Shown here: positions 35,546 through 44,722 of the stretch, piece by piece | Layout of the letters: each line of letters starts with the position of its first letter | How positions within the stretch are numbered: position 1 is the stretch's first letter | DNA from: Halalkalibacter wakoensis JCM 9140 | GTDB taxonomy: Bacteria > Bacillota > Bacilli > Bacillales > Bacillaceae_D | NCBI RefSeq assembly: GCF_000513095.1 | Contig: NZ_BAUT01000016.1 | Span: 1 to 64,000 of the forward strand | Length of the DNA stretch: 64,000 nucleotides | Direction: 5' to 3' | The notes under the pieces: model-generated | What the model was told of the DNA's origin: nothing | The model's input: the letters and a program-made list of their open reading frames with translations, nothing else | The model's database searches: none | Program-made: the position numbers and the translations under genes

Positions 35546-36961
35546 TCACATTACAAATGTCACCAATAAATACAACACTGCCGTAATCCCAGCTGCGATC
35601 AGCGCTGGCTTTAATTTGTACTTCGCATACTCGATAACAGATAAGCCCAGGATTTTTGCAATAGTATTCGTGTCATCACTTAACGGAGAAGCAAATGCAC
35701 CAAATGCTCCACTCGCAAACACAGCCCCTATAACTAATGGCAGTGAGACATCGCCGACTAGTGCAAGTGAAATCCCAAGTGGCATCAAAATTCCCCACGT
35801 CCCCCAAGCAGATCCGATAAAGTAGGATACCGCTGCACCGAAAATAAATATAAGAGGAGCGATAAACATTTGGGGAATCCAACCTGTATGTGCCGTTACA
35901 AATGCGGCAAATCCTAAGTCATCTGTTATAGACGAAAGACCCCAAACGACCGATAAAAGCAAAATAACGGACATTAGTTCATTTCCGCCATCAATGAAAC
36001 CACTAATTAATTGTTCTAGCTTAAAACGTTGCAACAAGTAAAAAGCCATTGACACTAACACCGTAATAAGTAGCGCAACAACCATAGCATCAAGTACATC
36101 TGCTTCAATAAAAGCCTCAAAAAAGCCAAAACCTTGAACATGACCATCCCACCATGTTAAAAACAATGTCAAACCAATGACGAATACAAGCGGTAATAAC
36201 AAATTCATCGGTTTAATCGGAAGTTCTTTTGAGACTACCGGGTGACAATCATGCCAATCATCTTCCTCTTCCACTGTTTCTTCATCAATTTGTGTTGGAG
36301 CAGTTGGCTTCTTTTTTGCTTTATGAAAGAAGCTTAAGTACACCCCTAACAAGATCGTCACAATGGAAAAAAAGTTAAACGGAATGCTTTGTATGAAAAG
36401 TGCATATGGATCCACTTCAAGACCTTGATTTTCTGTAGCAATATCAATAATGGAAACCATGTAACCAACAAATGCAGTCGCAACAGGAATTAAGACAATG
36501 ACTGGAGTTGCGGTTGTCTCAATAACAAATCCTAATTCAGCGGTTGTCATTTTAACTTTCTTCAACAATGCTCTCATTATAGGAGCAATTGTCACAAAAC
36601 GAAAGGTTGGAGCTGCGAACGTACCGATTGTCGACACATAGGTTAACATAAGAGCCTGTTTTCTTGTTTGAATTTTTTCAGCAGCTTTTTCCACAAACCC
36701 TCGAATTCCACCTGTCATCTTAATCATGCCAACTAGACCGGAAAAAGCATATAAAAAGACAATAATTTTAATGTTATTCGTATCAATAAGGGCTTGTACA
36801 ACATAAACAAACATGGTTTGGATCCCGCCCAGGATGGTTGGATCCATTAAATATGAGCCTACAAGTAACCCTAGAAAAAGGGCTGGAAGCACTTGCTTTG
36901 TATAAATAGCTACTGGTATGACGACTAAAAAAGGGATAATTGAAAGCCAGCTTGATTCCAT
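35546..36961 (-). CDS. nhaC: NhaC-family sodium/proton antiporter
   Basis: About 471 residues, around eleven to twelve helices, of the NhaC branch of the ion transporter superfamily. Such proteins exchange sodium for protons, or malate with protons for lactate with sodium in the MleN subgroup. Visible family features are PALFLGLLVGSYL near the N-terminus, IGTFAAPTFRFVTIAPIM, and SAWGTWGILMPLGISLAL and FGAFASPLSDDTNTIAKIL in the C-terminal half, the latter rich in polar residues within the transport core. ATG at 36961 behind TAGGTGATG. A cytoplasmic His/Asp/Glu-rich loop near residues 215-235 may be involved in pH control. Useful to an alkaliphile. Confidence 0.85.
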   Translation of the reverse strand: MESSWLSIIPFLVVIPVAIYTKQVLPALFLGLLVGSYLMDPTILGGIQTMFVYVVQALIDTNNIKIIVFLYAFSGLVGMIKMTGGIRGFVEKAAEKIQTRKQALMLTYVSTIGTFAAPTFRFVTIAPIMRALLKKVKMTTAELGFVIETTATPVIVLIPVATAFVGYMVSIIDIATENQGLEVDPYALFIQSIPFNFFSIVTILLGVYLSFFHKAKKKPTAPTQIDEETVEEEDDWHDCHPVVSKELPIKPMNLLLPLVFVIGLTLFLTWWDGHVQGFGFFEAFIEADVLDAMVVALLITVLVSMAFYLLQRFKLEQLISGFIDGGNELMSVILLLSVVWGLSSITDDLGFAAFVTAHTGWIPQMFIAPLIFIFGAAVSYFIGSAWGTWGILMPLGISLALVGDVSLPLVIGAVFASGAFGAFASPLSDDTNTIAKILGLSVIEYAKYKLKPALIAAGITAVLYLLVTFVM

Positions 36962-37037
36962 CTCCATCACCTATCTAGATTATTTTCCTAAAGATCCTTC
37001 TTTATAGTTTGATGGAGATGGAGAAATTTATACGAAC

Positions 37038-37532
37038 TTATAATCCTACACCAACCCAAAGCTTTTCATTTTTCACTTCCACATGCTTGACATTTCCTAC
37101 TCGTATCGATTTTGCCTTTTCTAATTGGTTCATGTCTAGATAGATGATTCCCTTATAATAACGAAGAAATTGGAATTTACTTAGCACTAGATTTGTAATC
37201 CAGTCCTGATTGACTGGCTTCATACGTACAATTTTAAAAGCCAATTGCCTGTTTTTTGCTTCAAGTGGTTGAAGATGAATTTGGAAATGCATTTTCATTC
37301 GAAATTTCCGAACGGCTCCACGTACAACAATTGTATTGCCCACTAACTGAACATTTAGATTCGTTACTCCCTTAATTTGTTTGGTCTTCACAATCTTTTC
37401 TAAAATATGCTCACTAATTGGGATCGTAATATAAGGACCGTTTATTCCTTCTTTTACGTTTATTAAAAGACTCATATCAACATCAATAATTTTCATCAAA
37501 CTGTCATTGAATTGATGAATGAAGTTTTCCAA
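37038..37532 (-). CDS. Uncharacterised 164-residue protein
   Basis: I do not recognise this protein. It is soluble, with no signal peptide or transmembrane helix, and alternates basic and hydrophobic residues in a way that predicts several beta strands (TNLNVQLVGNTIVVRG, FRMKMHFQIHLQPLE, GIIYLDMNQLEKAKSIRV). The N-terminal ENFIHQFNDSLMKIIDVDMS may be a helix. The repeated strand pattern resembles lipid-binding or membrane-peripheral beta folds such as DUF2993, but this is weak. Convergent with nothing; it is transcribed towards nhaC and may share a transcript with it. ATG at 37532. Confidence 0.6.
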   Translation of the reverse strand: MENFIHQFNDSLMKIIDVDMSLLINVKEGINGPYITIPISEHILEKIVKTKQIKGVTNLNVQLVGNTIVVRGAVRKFRMKMHFQIHLQPLEAKNRQLAFKIVRMKPVNQDWITNLVLSKFQFLRYYKGIIYLDMNQLEKAKSIRVGNVKHVEVKNEKLWVGVGL

Positions 37533-37688
37533 CTGACAACTTCCCCTTCCGCACGAACAGTCTACATAAGAAACCGTATGTTTATTAAGGGCTGTCCTAT
37601 ACCAAAATGATTTGCTTCCTAATCACATTTCAATAAGCTATACTGTACATACTACTTATTAAACGAAACGTGAAAGGGATAATCTTAC

Positions 37689-37871
37689 ATGACAGCTAAT
37701 GATCCTAGGAAAAAAATTAGTCTACAAGAGGCAATAAAGCAACAACTTGCCAATAAGAAAAATCAAGCATCTACAAAAAAACCAGCAAACAACCCGTTTG
37801 AATCTACAAAATCAATGAAAAGCCAGCAAACCAAAAAACAAAACAATCAACGAAAACGAACGGGTGTATAG
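37689..37871 (+). CDS. Small Lys/Gln/Asn-rich protein
   Basis: A 60-residue, strongly basic and probably disordered protein (KKISLQEAIKQQLANKK, then Lys/Ser/Asn/Gln-rich to the end KRTGV). ATG at 37689 follows AAAGGG with a 9-nt spacer. No family recognised. Small basic low-complexity proteins of this type are frequent among sporulation and stress genes of Bacillus, but no function can be claimed. Coding status is moderately likely because of the start context. Confidence 0.5.
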   Translation: MTANDPRKKISLQEAIKQQLANKKNQASTKKPANNPFESTKSMKSQQTKKQNNQRKRTGV

Positions 37872-37915
37872 CACACTAGCCTGTATGAAACAGGAATTCC
37901 CTTACTTATATTAGT

Positions 37916-38123
37916 GGGTAACCGACCGTAGGGGAATGACACCCCGCTTTCCGCGTGGTGTCATTCCCCTGCTAGGGTTTTTATCCTTAAATTTATTTAT
38001 TTAACACCACTCAAGAGTGAAGATATGTTCCTTTTTTTCCTTTTGTAGAACTAGTACTTTTTGCGTCTTAGTATGACGGGGTGTTTCCTCGGCCTCCTCG
38101 TGTCATTGCTTCACCCTACCTCT
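37916..38123. repeat. Dispersed palindromic repeat, short copy
   Basis: Copy A of an element also found at 59787-60100. It starts with a strong hairpin (AGGGGAATGACACC against GGTGTCATTCCCCT around 37932-37974) and continues with about 150 bp similar to the other copy (ATTTATTT, CACCACTCA-AGT, TATGTTCCTTTTTT, TAGAACTAGTACTTTTTG, ACGGGGTGTTTCCT, TCACCCTACCTCT). It lacks the inner GC-rich section present in copy B. No open reading frame. Confidence 0.85.
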
Positions 38124-38242
38124 TGAAAGTTCGTTACGATTGTCGGTGAATTGTTGAAATAAGGCAATCCAGGGCTTAAACCTGTAATTGAATCTTCTTT
38201 AACACTTGTTATGTGGTCTTCTTTTTTGTTAAAAAAGGTCTC

Positions 38243-38302
38243 GGTTGTTTTTATTTACATACAATCCTTTTTTTAAAGTGATAGCTGACAATAAAAACAA
38301 CC
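38243..38302. repeat. 12-bp inverted repeat upstream of the PRC-barrel ORF
   Basis: GGTTGTTTTTAT (38243-38254) and ATAAAAACAACC (38291-38302) are perfectly complementary, 36 nt apart. The surrounding 38124-38338 holds no gene I can support. Confidence 0.45.
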
Positions 38303-38338
38303 CACTATTCATTCCAACAGAAAAATTTCGTCGAATAT

Positions 38339-38363
38339 GTTTTAATTTTATTAAATCGGTTAT
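38339..38363 (+). promoter_or_regulatory. Possible SigB-type promoter
   Basis: GTTTTA (38339-38344) and GGTTAT (38358-38363) with a 13-bp spacer resemble the general-stress consensus GTTTAA-N12-14-GGGTAT, with one mismatch in each box. It lies about 35 bp before the PRC-barrel start. Confidence 0.4.
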
Positions 38364-38398
38364 CTAAAAAGTAGATCATTTAAAAGGAGGAATTCATT

Positions 38399-38659
38399 AT
38401 TCTTTACAAAGCTAGTACAGTTCAAACATGTGTTGTACAAGCTACAGATGGCGAATTAGGGAAGGTAAAAGATATCTACTTTGACAGCGAGAAATGGGCT
38501 ATACGTTATTTAGCCATTGACACATTAAAATGGTTACCTGGATTAAAGGTACTTGTATCACCTATCTCGTTTGATTCTGTTGACTTATTAAACAAGCGAA
38601 TCTCACTCTTTGCAACAAAAGAGCAAATCGAAAATAGTCCTTCAGAATCAACTTCTTAA
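38399..38659 (+). CDS. PRC-barrel domain protein with ATT start, single domain
   Basis: An 86-residue PRC-barrel domain: (ATT)LYKASTVQTCVVQATDGELG, KDIYFDSEKWAIRYLAIDT and LVSPISF are the family landmarks. Bacillus relatives begin M-LYKAS, so the first codon lies exactly where ATT (38399-38401) is. A perfect AAAAGGAGG at 38382-38390 sits 8 nt upstream, and no ATG, GTG or TTG is suitably placed. The relatives I know have two such domains, so this is half length; it ends with a strong terminator, so the gene looks complete as transcribed. Either rare AUU initiation or a start-codon mutation in a decaying gene. Role unknown; the possible SigB promoter suggests stress response. Confidence 0.7.
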   Translation: MLYKASTVQTCVVQATDGELGKVKDIYFDSEKWAIRYLAIDTLKWLPGLKVLVSPISFDSVDLLNKRISLFATKEQIENSPSESTS

Positions 38660-38674
38660 TAGGATGATAGAGTA

Positions 38675-38709
38675 AAAAGAAGGACCCATTTCATTTGGGT
38701 CCTTCTTTT
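38675..38709 (+). terminator. Terminator of the PRC-barrel gene
   Basis: A 14-bp perfect stem (38675-38688 with 38696-38709) with a 7-nt loop, right arm ending in TTTT. The A-rich left arm means it may also serve the convergent LVIVD gene. Confidence 0.85.
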
Positions 38710-38797
38710 AGTCATGATCCTTGCAGAGTGTATTACTTGCGCTATTCAACGTTTTGCTAGCCGAACAGACTTGTTTACTCTCTAGCTTTATACTTGT

Positions 38798-40210
38798 CTA
38801 ACGTCCATTACCGTTGCCATTGCCTTGACCTTGTCCTCTTGTTAACACTTTCAAACCTTGTCCCATGTCTGACGCTAGAATATAATTCCGATCAACAAAT
38901 ACACCCCATACATCTGCATCTTCAGGCGTATACTGTCCGATTTGGACCGGATTGCTTGGGTTCGTAATATCAACCATAACGACCCCACCTGAGTAGTACG
39001 ATAAGTAGAGTGTGTTACCATGTACTTTTGGATCGTGGACGGTTTTCGCAAACGTATTAATAAATGGTTCTTGATACGTTAAATCTGTCGTAAACTCACT
39101 TAATAAGATAGGATTTGTTTTATCTTTTATATCAAAAATACGCGTGTATCCATAAGCACTTTCATACCCTACACCCACAGGATTGGATACCTCACGAGTT
39201 TCAATTAAAATGGTACCTCCACGAGCAAGTGCAGCCGAATGCGCCGCTCCTTTTTGATCATCACGGTAATCGGTTCTACCGAGGAAAACAGGGTTTTCAG
39301 GATCTTTTATATCAAAGATAACGGTTCCTAAATCCCACATAGACACATAAGCATATTGTGCGTTGTTATCAGTAATTACACTATGGTTAAAGACAGGTCT
39401 TGTTTTTCCATCTGGAGCATGCCAATGATAACCATTGAAGTCTTCTGGAATTTCCTCAAGTTCTCTTGGATCCCAGCCCCACATTTTTTCCGGGTTTGTT
39501 GGGTCTGTTACATCAATAATTTGGAAGTCTTCTTGCTCACCATGAGTATAGTAGTCTGCATATGGGCTTGAAGTTAAAACAAGCGCTCGATTTCCTTGTG
39601 TCGTTAAATAAAGTTCGTGCGTTCCTGTAATTCTTCTATCTAACTCATAGAAACCTAGTTTCTTTGGATCTGTTGGATCTGTTACATCATATAAAAGTAC
39701 CCCACCTTTACTATTCGGTCGGTTCACGTTATTACGTGATGTTTGTTGAACACTAACTGCCGCTAAATCCCCTTTAAAATGTGGAGTATTTACTGATTTT
39801 ACAATTACTTTTTCTTGCCAGGTATTTGGGATCTCATCCGCAAAAACGGCTACCTCAACAGGGTTACTCGGGTTTTTTAAATCAAATACTCGAACCCCAC
39901 CATTTCCTCCGTTAGCCGTATGGGTTCCTAAATAAGCAAATCCTTTATGAGCATAGACATCTGCCGTATTGTTTTGAACGCCATCTTTCAAACTAATTTG
40001 AACGGCAGCCGCCTCTTTAAAGTTCGACACATTCTTGGAACCAGTTAAAGAAAAACTTAATTGCTCAATGGCATCTTGATCGAATACGAAACGTTCTCCC
40101 TTATTCACATCTGAACCAAGTGCATCATGTGCTAATGTCGTTGGTGCTATACCTCCAATGGTCATTGTTCCGACTAGTGCTGTTGTAATTAGTAGATTTC
40201 GCTTTTTCAA
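38798..40210 (-). CDS. Secreted LVIVD-repeat beta-propeller-like protein
   Basis: A 470-residue exported protein. It begins with a Sec signal (KKRNLLITTALVGTMTIGG, cut probably after TTLAHA-type sequence near residue 28). The body is a series of LVIVD-type repeats, each with a strand and a DPTNPEKMW-like turn (DLKNPSNPVEV, DVTDPTDPKKLG, DVTDPTNPEKMW, DIKDPENPVFLG, DIKDKTNPILLS, DITNPSNPVQIG), which build a beta-propeller. The tail is RGQGQGNGNGNGR, a flexible Gly/Asn stretch. There is no LPxTG or transmembrane anchor. The function of this family is not established; extracellular binding or surface-layer association is possible. Single gene. Confidence 0.88.
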   Translation of the reverse strand: MKKRNLLITTALVGTMTIGGIAPTTLAHDALGSDVNKGERFVFDQDAIEQLSFSLTGSKNVSNFKEAAAVQISLKDGVQNNTADVYAHKGFAYLGTHTANGGNGGVRVFDLKNPSNPVEVAVFADEIPNTWQEKVIVKSVNTPHFKGDLAAVSVQQTSRNNVNRPNSKGGVLLYDVTDPTDPKKLGFYELDRRITGTHELYLTTQGNRALVLTSSPYADYYTHGEQEDFQIIDVTDPTNPEKMWGWDPRELEEIPEDFNGYHWHAPDGKTRPVFNHSVITDNNAQYAYVSMWDLGTVIFDIKDPENPVFLGRTDYRDDQKGAAHSAALARGGTILIETREVSNPVGVGYESAYGYTRIFDIKDKTNPILLSEFTTDLTYQEPFINTFAKTVHDPKVHGNTLYLSYYSGGVVMVDITNPSNPVQIGQYTPEDADVWGVFVDRNYILASDMGQGLKVLTRGQGQGNGNGNGR

Positions 40211-40745
40211 ATAGATCCCTCCAAATTATGTTAATAGACTGACAATCGAATTATAATCGTAATCTGACGCTCTTGACTACTTGGTCGTTATACTGTAAAA
40301 AAGTCCGCAATATCTAGTATAGGTAAAAAGTCTTAAATCAAAGTTGACTCTTGTTATCTTTTCTATCAGTTAGGGTCACGAAAGAACTGGAAATTCTACA
40401 TGTTAAAATAGTATTTGCGTAGGCAATTTTATATTTTTCATAGGTCACCCAACCTAAAAACACGAATATTTCACCAAGTTCCATATTTTAGAATATTAAC
40501 AAAAGATAATCGGTCAAATAGAACTAGAAATAATAGAGCCACCCTTTATTATTTCTAAAAACTATTGAACACAACTAATTTCATGCAGAACTAGCACCCT
40601 TAGAAGCATTGTTTTAGAGTAAAATCTATGAATATGAAGGGTATAGCGTTCATTTGGAATGGGTAAAAATATAGAGAGCGCGATTTAATACCGGAACAGT
40701 AAAGAATGACCGAATTTCACTGGATTCATTATTTCGTTCACATAA
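40211..40745. other. Gene-free stretch between LVIVD and SulP genes
   Basis: About 530 bp with no supportable gene on either strand. It must hold the LVIVD promoter near its left end. The only notable structure is an AGAAATAAT/ATTATTTCT hairpin at about 40525-40559. Confidence 0.6.
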
Positions 40746-40780
40746 ATAACCTACTATGAGTCTTTCTCATAGTAGGTTAT
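40746..40780 (-). terminator. Hairpin after the SulP gene
   Basis: A perfect 15-bp stem (40746-40760 with 40766-40780) and TCTTT loop follow the SulP stop codon on the minus strand; the T tail is short (TTATTTATG). Confidence 0.75.
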
Positions 40781-40790
40781 TATAATTACC

Positions 40791-42491
40791 TTATATTTGA
40801 AAATCCCACATACCAGAATCATTTGACTGCGGATTTTCTATTTGAATTCCTTTTTCTTTTAGTAGTTGATCTAATGGCAAATGGTTCTCTTGTTCTTGGA
40901 ATTTCTCATCCCAATCTGCTTTGTTGACCATATCACGAATCGAGAACTTCATACTCGCAAACAAAATCGTGATGCCTTGATTTTTGTAAAAATGAATCAT
41001 AGCCTCAAGAGTATCAATCGAAACCGTGTCGACATCATTAACTCCTGACATATCAATGATAAGCCATTTGGTTTTGTCACGATCTTTCAAAAGATTTTTT
41101 ACTTTTTCTTCAATAACCGAAATGTTAGCAAAATGAATGTTTGCATCGATTCGAATAATGGTTGCTTCTTCAGATGTAACAGCATTTGTATACACATCAA
41201 TGTTTCGAAATGTATTTTCTTGTTTGACATAGCCCAACTCAACAATGGACGGTTCAGCGCTTTTCTTCACGATTAAGATCAATGTAAAAAGTGCACCTAT
41301 AATAATGCCCCATTGAATCCCGACAAATAACGTTACAACAAAAGTCGCTACCCAAATCCAGCCCTCAAATCGATTGACCGTGAAAAGATGCTTCATCTCC
41401 TTGATATCAATCAATTTGTATACCGCTACAATGATAATAGCTGCTAGAACAGCATTCGGTAAATAATAAAACAAAGAAGTAAAAAAGAATAACGTAATAA
41501 TAACAAAAACACCGGTTATCACAGAAGTCATTTGCGTCGCTCCACCTGATTGGTGATTAACAGCTGTTCGTGAAAAACTTCCATTAACAGGAAACGATTG
41601 AAACAACGATCCGAGCATATTGGCTAATCCTAATGCTCGTAATTCTTGATTGGGGTTAATTTTATATTGTTCCTCTTTGGCAACAGCTTTGCCGATCGCT
41701 AACGACTCCATGAACCCAAGAAGAGCAATAATAAAGGCCATTGGCACTAACACCTGCACCGTCTGCATCGTCATAGTGGGAAGCGCAAATTGTGGAAAGC
41801 CTTGTGGAACATCACCGACAATTTGTACGCCGTTTCGTTCTAAATTAAAAGCAGAAACAAAAAGGATCGATATAATGACGACAAAAAGTGCTCCCGGTAG
41901 CTTTGGAACCATCTTTTTCAAGATAATAAGGGCACAAATGCTTGCTATTCCAATGAACACCGTTATGAAATTGATTTGTTGAACGTTCCTAAACATGTCT
42001 AAGAATAAGTACTGCACTTGTAAATAATTACCGAGTTGGATTCCTAATAAATGCTTAAATTGACTCAATCCAATGACAATTGCTGCTGCCGATGTGTAAC
42101 CATTCATCACCGAATGAGGAATAAATTTGACGATAAATCCTAACTTCGTCACACCTAATAAAAACTGAATCGCTCCAACTAAAAGCGCAAGAACAATGAC
42201 GATTGAAATGTAATCTCCTGTTCCTGGCTCAGCCACCATGGATACTCCTGAAAACACAAGCAATGACGTAATGGCAACAGGTCCAATCGATAAATGTTTA
42301 GATGAAGCAAATAGTGCATAAATGAATAACGGTATAGTCGCTGCATATAACCCCATCACCGGTGGTAGCCCAGCTAACATGGCATAAGCCATCCCCTGAG
42401 GAATAAGCATGACAAATAGAGTGATCCCAGCAATGACATCTCTCGTAAAAAGGGTCCGGTTATATGCCAACACGTTTTGTTTATTTAACAC
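40791..42491 (-). CDS. SulP-family anion transporter with STAS domain
   Basis: About 566 residues. The transmembrane part (about 1-410, fourteen-helix SLC26/SulP fold) has the signature GLPPVMGLYAATIPLFIYAL near the N-terminus and NMLGSLFQSFPVNGSFSRTAV. The cytoplasmic C-terminal STAS domain (about 430-545) has WLIIDMSGVNDVDTVSIDTL. Members import sulfate, bicarbonate or other anions with sodium or protons; bicarbonate uptake would suit an alkaliphile but the sequence does not decide. The frame opens with GTG at 42497; the GTG at 42491 has better spacing from AGGAGG, so I use it. Single gene. Confidence 0.9.
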   Translation of the reverse strand: MLNKQNVLAYNRTLFTRDVIAGITLFVMLIPQGMAYAMLAGLPPVMGLYAATIPLFIYALFASSKHLSIGPVAITSLLVFSGVSMVAEPGTGDYISIVIVLALLVGAIQFLLGVTKLGFIVKFIPHSVMNGYTSAAAIVIGLSQFKHLLGIQLGNYLQVQYLFLDMFRNVQQINFITVFIGIASICALIILKKMVPKLPGALFVVIISILFVSAFNLERNGVQIVGDVPQGFPQFALPTMTMQTVQVLVPMAFIIALLGFMESLAIGKAVAKEEQYKINPNQELRALGLANMLGSLFQSFPVNGSFSRTAVNHQSGGATQMTSVITGVFVIITLFFFTSLFYYLPNAVLAAIIIVAVYKLIDIKEMKHLFTVNRFEGWIWVATFVVTLFVGIQWGIIIGALFTLILIVKKSAEPSIVELGYVKQENTFRNIDVYTNAVTSEEATIIRIDANIHFANISVIEEKVKNLLKDRDKTKWLIIDMSGVNDVDTVSIDTLEAMIHFYKNQGITILFASMKFSIRDMVNKADWDEKFQEQENHLPLDQLLKEKGIQIENPQSNDSGMWDFQI

Positions 42492-42564
42492 ACACACCCT
42501 CCTCTCTTCGCCTTCTTATCATATCATATTTTGAGCTGTTCGAAGTGAGTACTTAGCGCAAGAA

Positions 42565-42594
42565 GAAGAGCTCCATATAAATAAGGAGCTCTTC
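42565..42594 (-). terminator. Terminator of the LuxR-family gene
   Basis: GAAGAGCTCC (42565-42574) pairs with GGAGCTCTTC (42585-42594), followed by TTCTT on the minus strand. It closes the chemosensory island. Confidence 0.85.
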
Positions 42595-42596
42595 AT

Positions 42597-44627
42597 TTAT
42601 TCTTGACCATATTTAATTCTATAAATCTTAGCCATTGCTTGTATCCTGTCTGTAACATTCAGTTTTTTATAAATACTTGTAACATGGTTTTTTACCGTAT
42701 GCACACTAATTCTTAGAAAATCAGCAATTTCCTGATTGTTCAAGCCTTCTAATATAAGGTTGAGGATTTCCTGTTCTCGTTGCGTGATTGGCAATTTTTT
42801 AATAACTGATTTCAAGTTAGATAATGCTTCAATATCATCTACGTTTAACTGAATGCTTTCTTGATTTCGTTGACTCTTTGGTGAGTTTCTAAAAACGAAT
42901 GAATAAGTGGCTTCACACTTTTCTAATATAATAGGTTCTAAGATTGTTAATGTTTGACCCTCTTGTTTTTTAAGTAAATGGCTATAAAGATACCAAATAA
43001 TTTGCTCTTTTGTGTCATAGCTCCATTTATCGGTTTTATTTTGTTCCATTTGATGCAATACATGCAATAGATCAAATTCTCTAGATGGAGGTAAAAGTTT
43101 CTTTAAGAAATCAAAGCGATACGGCATCACTTTACATACATTCACTAAACATTCCATGGTAGATGAGTCAAAACCCAACTCAGGACCAATTCTTTTGACG
43201 AATTTCAATGCTTTTACCGTTAAAGCATAGGACGTTTCATCAAATTCCTTCATGCTTTCTTGTAGAACATCAAACAGATTAGAAGATATTTTGGATTCCT
43301 CGCTTATATGAACTAGACTTGACTGCTGAATCATACTTTGAACAATACTTAAGAATTCAAGCATTGGCTCAATACTTGAACGATCTGCAAACGAAACGGA
43401 CAACACACCATAAAGTTGATTGTCTCTAAAAATAGGTTGATGGACCAATGGACCGTCTATAATGGTCTCAATACTCTCATGCTTCTTTACATCTGTCCAT
43501 TTCTCCAATGCCTTTTCGTAACGCATCAGTAGATCGTCTTGTTTCTGTCCTCTAATAAGTTGATCTTTATTTATAGATGTAAAGTATACTAATTCACCAT
43601 AATTTAGTGATAGAAAAAAATCTAAGATAAGATAGACAACATGTTTGTATTCATATGGTTTCGAAGTGATTGTGAGTAATTCCATTAACCGACTAGTTGT
43701 GCCTTGAACAGTTAATAGTTTCTCATTTTGTTGGCGTACCTGTTCTTTTTCTATTAGAATTTTAGCAGCCATGTTCAACACATTCATCACTTCAGTACTA
43801 CAAAAATCCGTCTTCTTCCCACCACCAAAATAAAGCCTCACTACTTCATCCTTCACTATTAATGGAAAAACAAAAACTTCCGAAGGTGTGAGGTTAAATT
43901 GGTGAAAATAATTGGCTTGATACAAATCACCGTTTTCTCTCCAATGTAACCTCTTACCTGTTACAACTACTTTTCCTAACATTCCTTCTCCAATAAAAAA
44001 GGATTTATGTTTAAGTTCTTGATAATCCTTGCCTCTAACAACTTCTATAACAAATTTTTCATCCTCATTTTTAGAAGCGTAAGCAAGAAATTCTACGTGA
44101 GTATTCTCAATGACTTGATCAAAAAAAGTAGAAACGATATGATACACATCATCATATTCCAATAAGTCTTTTTGAAAATTAGTTAGAGACTGAATTAGTT
44201 TGCTTGCTGTCATGGCTTTTTTATCTCCAACTGCAGCAAATCCAACTAGTTCAAACAACATAGCTAACTTTTCTAGTAAATCGGCCAATTCATAGCCGTT
44301 ATCCTTTGTTTGAATGGGTCCTGCTACAATACAAAACTCACCTTCGCTAGCAGAAAACAGTGGTGTAACACCAAAACGCTTATTTTCAAAGCAACTTCCA
44401 TCATAAACTGTTACAACAGTTGGCTTTTTAATTGTCTGTCCCGTTTTTAACACTTCTTCAATAAATAACGATGATTCATTATGTAACTCTTCGTATTTTG
44501 AAAAAGAATCATCATTTCCTCTATTTATAAATCTCCCATTCGTATTGACCAAAAATAGAGGTAAGCCTATTTTGACGGAATAGTTAATAAGAAATTGTTG
44601 AATCTTTTCCATATGCAACTTTTCCAT
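42597..44627 (-). CDS. GAF-containing LuxR-family transcriptional regulator
   Basis: A 676-residue regulator. The N-terminal part (about 5-125) looks like a PocR-type/PAS ligand-binding domain (LPLFLVNTNGRFIN, then GVTPLFSASEGEFCIVAGPI). GAF-like domains follow at about 155-295 (FIGEGMLGKVVVTGKRLHW, ending LNMAAKILIEKEQ) and about 310-440. The C-terminal HTH (about 612-676) is canonical: ITQREQEILNLILEGLNNQE and HTVKNHVTSIYKKL. No receiver domain is present, so it is not a direct CheA target; it may respond to a ligand or to an associated protein. It is the last gene of the island, 95 nt after the GGDEF-EAL gene with no terminator between, so it is probably an output of the same pathway (inference). 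Confidence 0.83.
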   Translation of the reverse strand: MEKLHMEKIQQFLINYSVKIGLPLFLVNTNGRFINRGNDDSFSKYEELHNESSLFIEEVLKTGQTIKKPTVVTVYDGSCFENKRFGVTPLFSASEGEFCIVAGPIQTKDNGYELADLLEKLAMLFELVGFAAVGDKKAMTASKLIQSLTNFQKDLLEYDDVYHIVSTFFDQVIENTHVEFLAYASKNEDEKFVIEVVRGKDYQELKHKSFFIGEGMLGKVVVTGKRLHWRENGDLYQANYFHQFNLTPSEVFVFPLIVKDEVVRLYFGGGKKTDFCSTEVMNVLNMAAKILIEKEQVRQQNEKLLTVQGTTSRLMELLTITSKPYEYKHVVYLILDFFLSLNYGELVYFTSINKDQLIRGQKQDDLLMRYEKALEKWTDVKKHESIETIIDGPLVHQPIFRDNQLYGVLSVSFADRSSIEPMLEFLSIVQSMIQQSSLVHISEESKISSNLFDVLQESMKEFDETSYALTVKALKFVKRIGPELGFDSSTMECLVNVCKVMPYRFDFLKKLLPPSREFDLLHVLHQMEQNKTDKWSYDTKEQIIWYLYSHLLKKQEGQTLTILEPIILEKCEATYSFVFRNSPKSQRNQESIQLNVDDIEALSNLKSVIKKLPITQREQEILNLILEGLNNQEIADFLRISVHTVKNHVTSIYKKLNVTDRIQAMAKIYRIKYGQE

Positions 44628-44722
44628 CCCTTCATATGTCTTCTTAAATATATATCGGGTGAATTCCTCATTTGTTCACTGGAAAATCCACCCTCAAAAA
44701 AGAAGAACCTGAAGTACATAAT

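Noticed and set aside
37932-37974. Hairpin read as a terminator for the small basic protein gene
   Set aside because: It is the head of the dispersed repeat that recurs at 59787, and its arms are conserved there without an upstream gene in the same direction.
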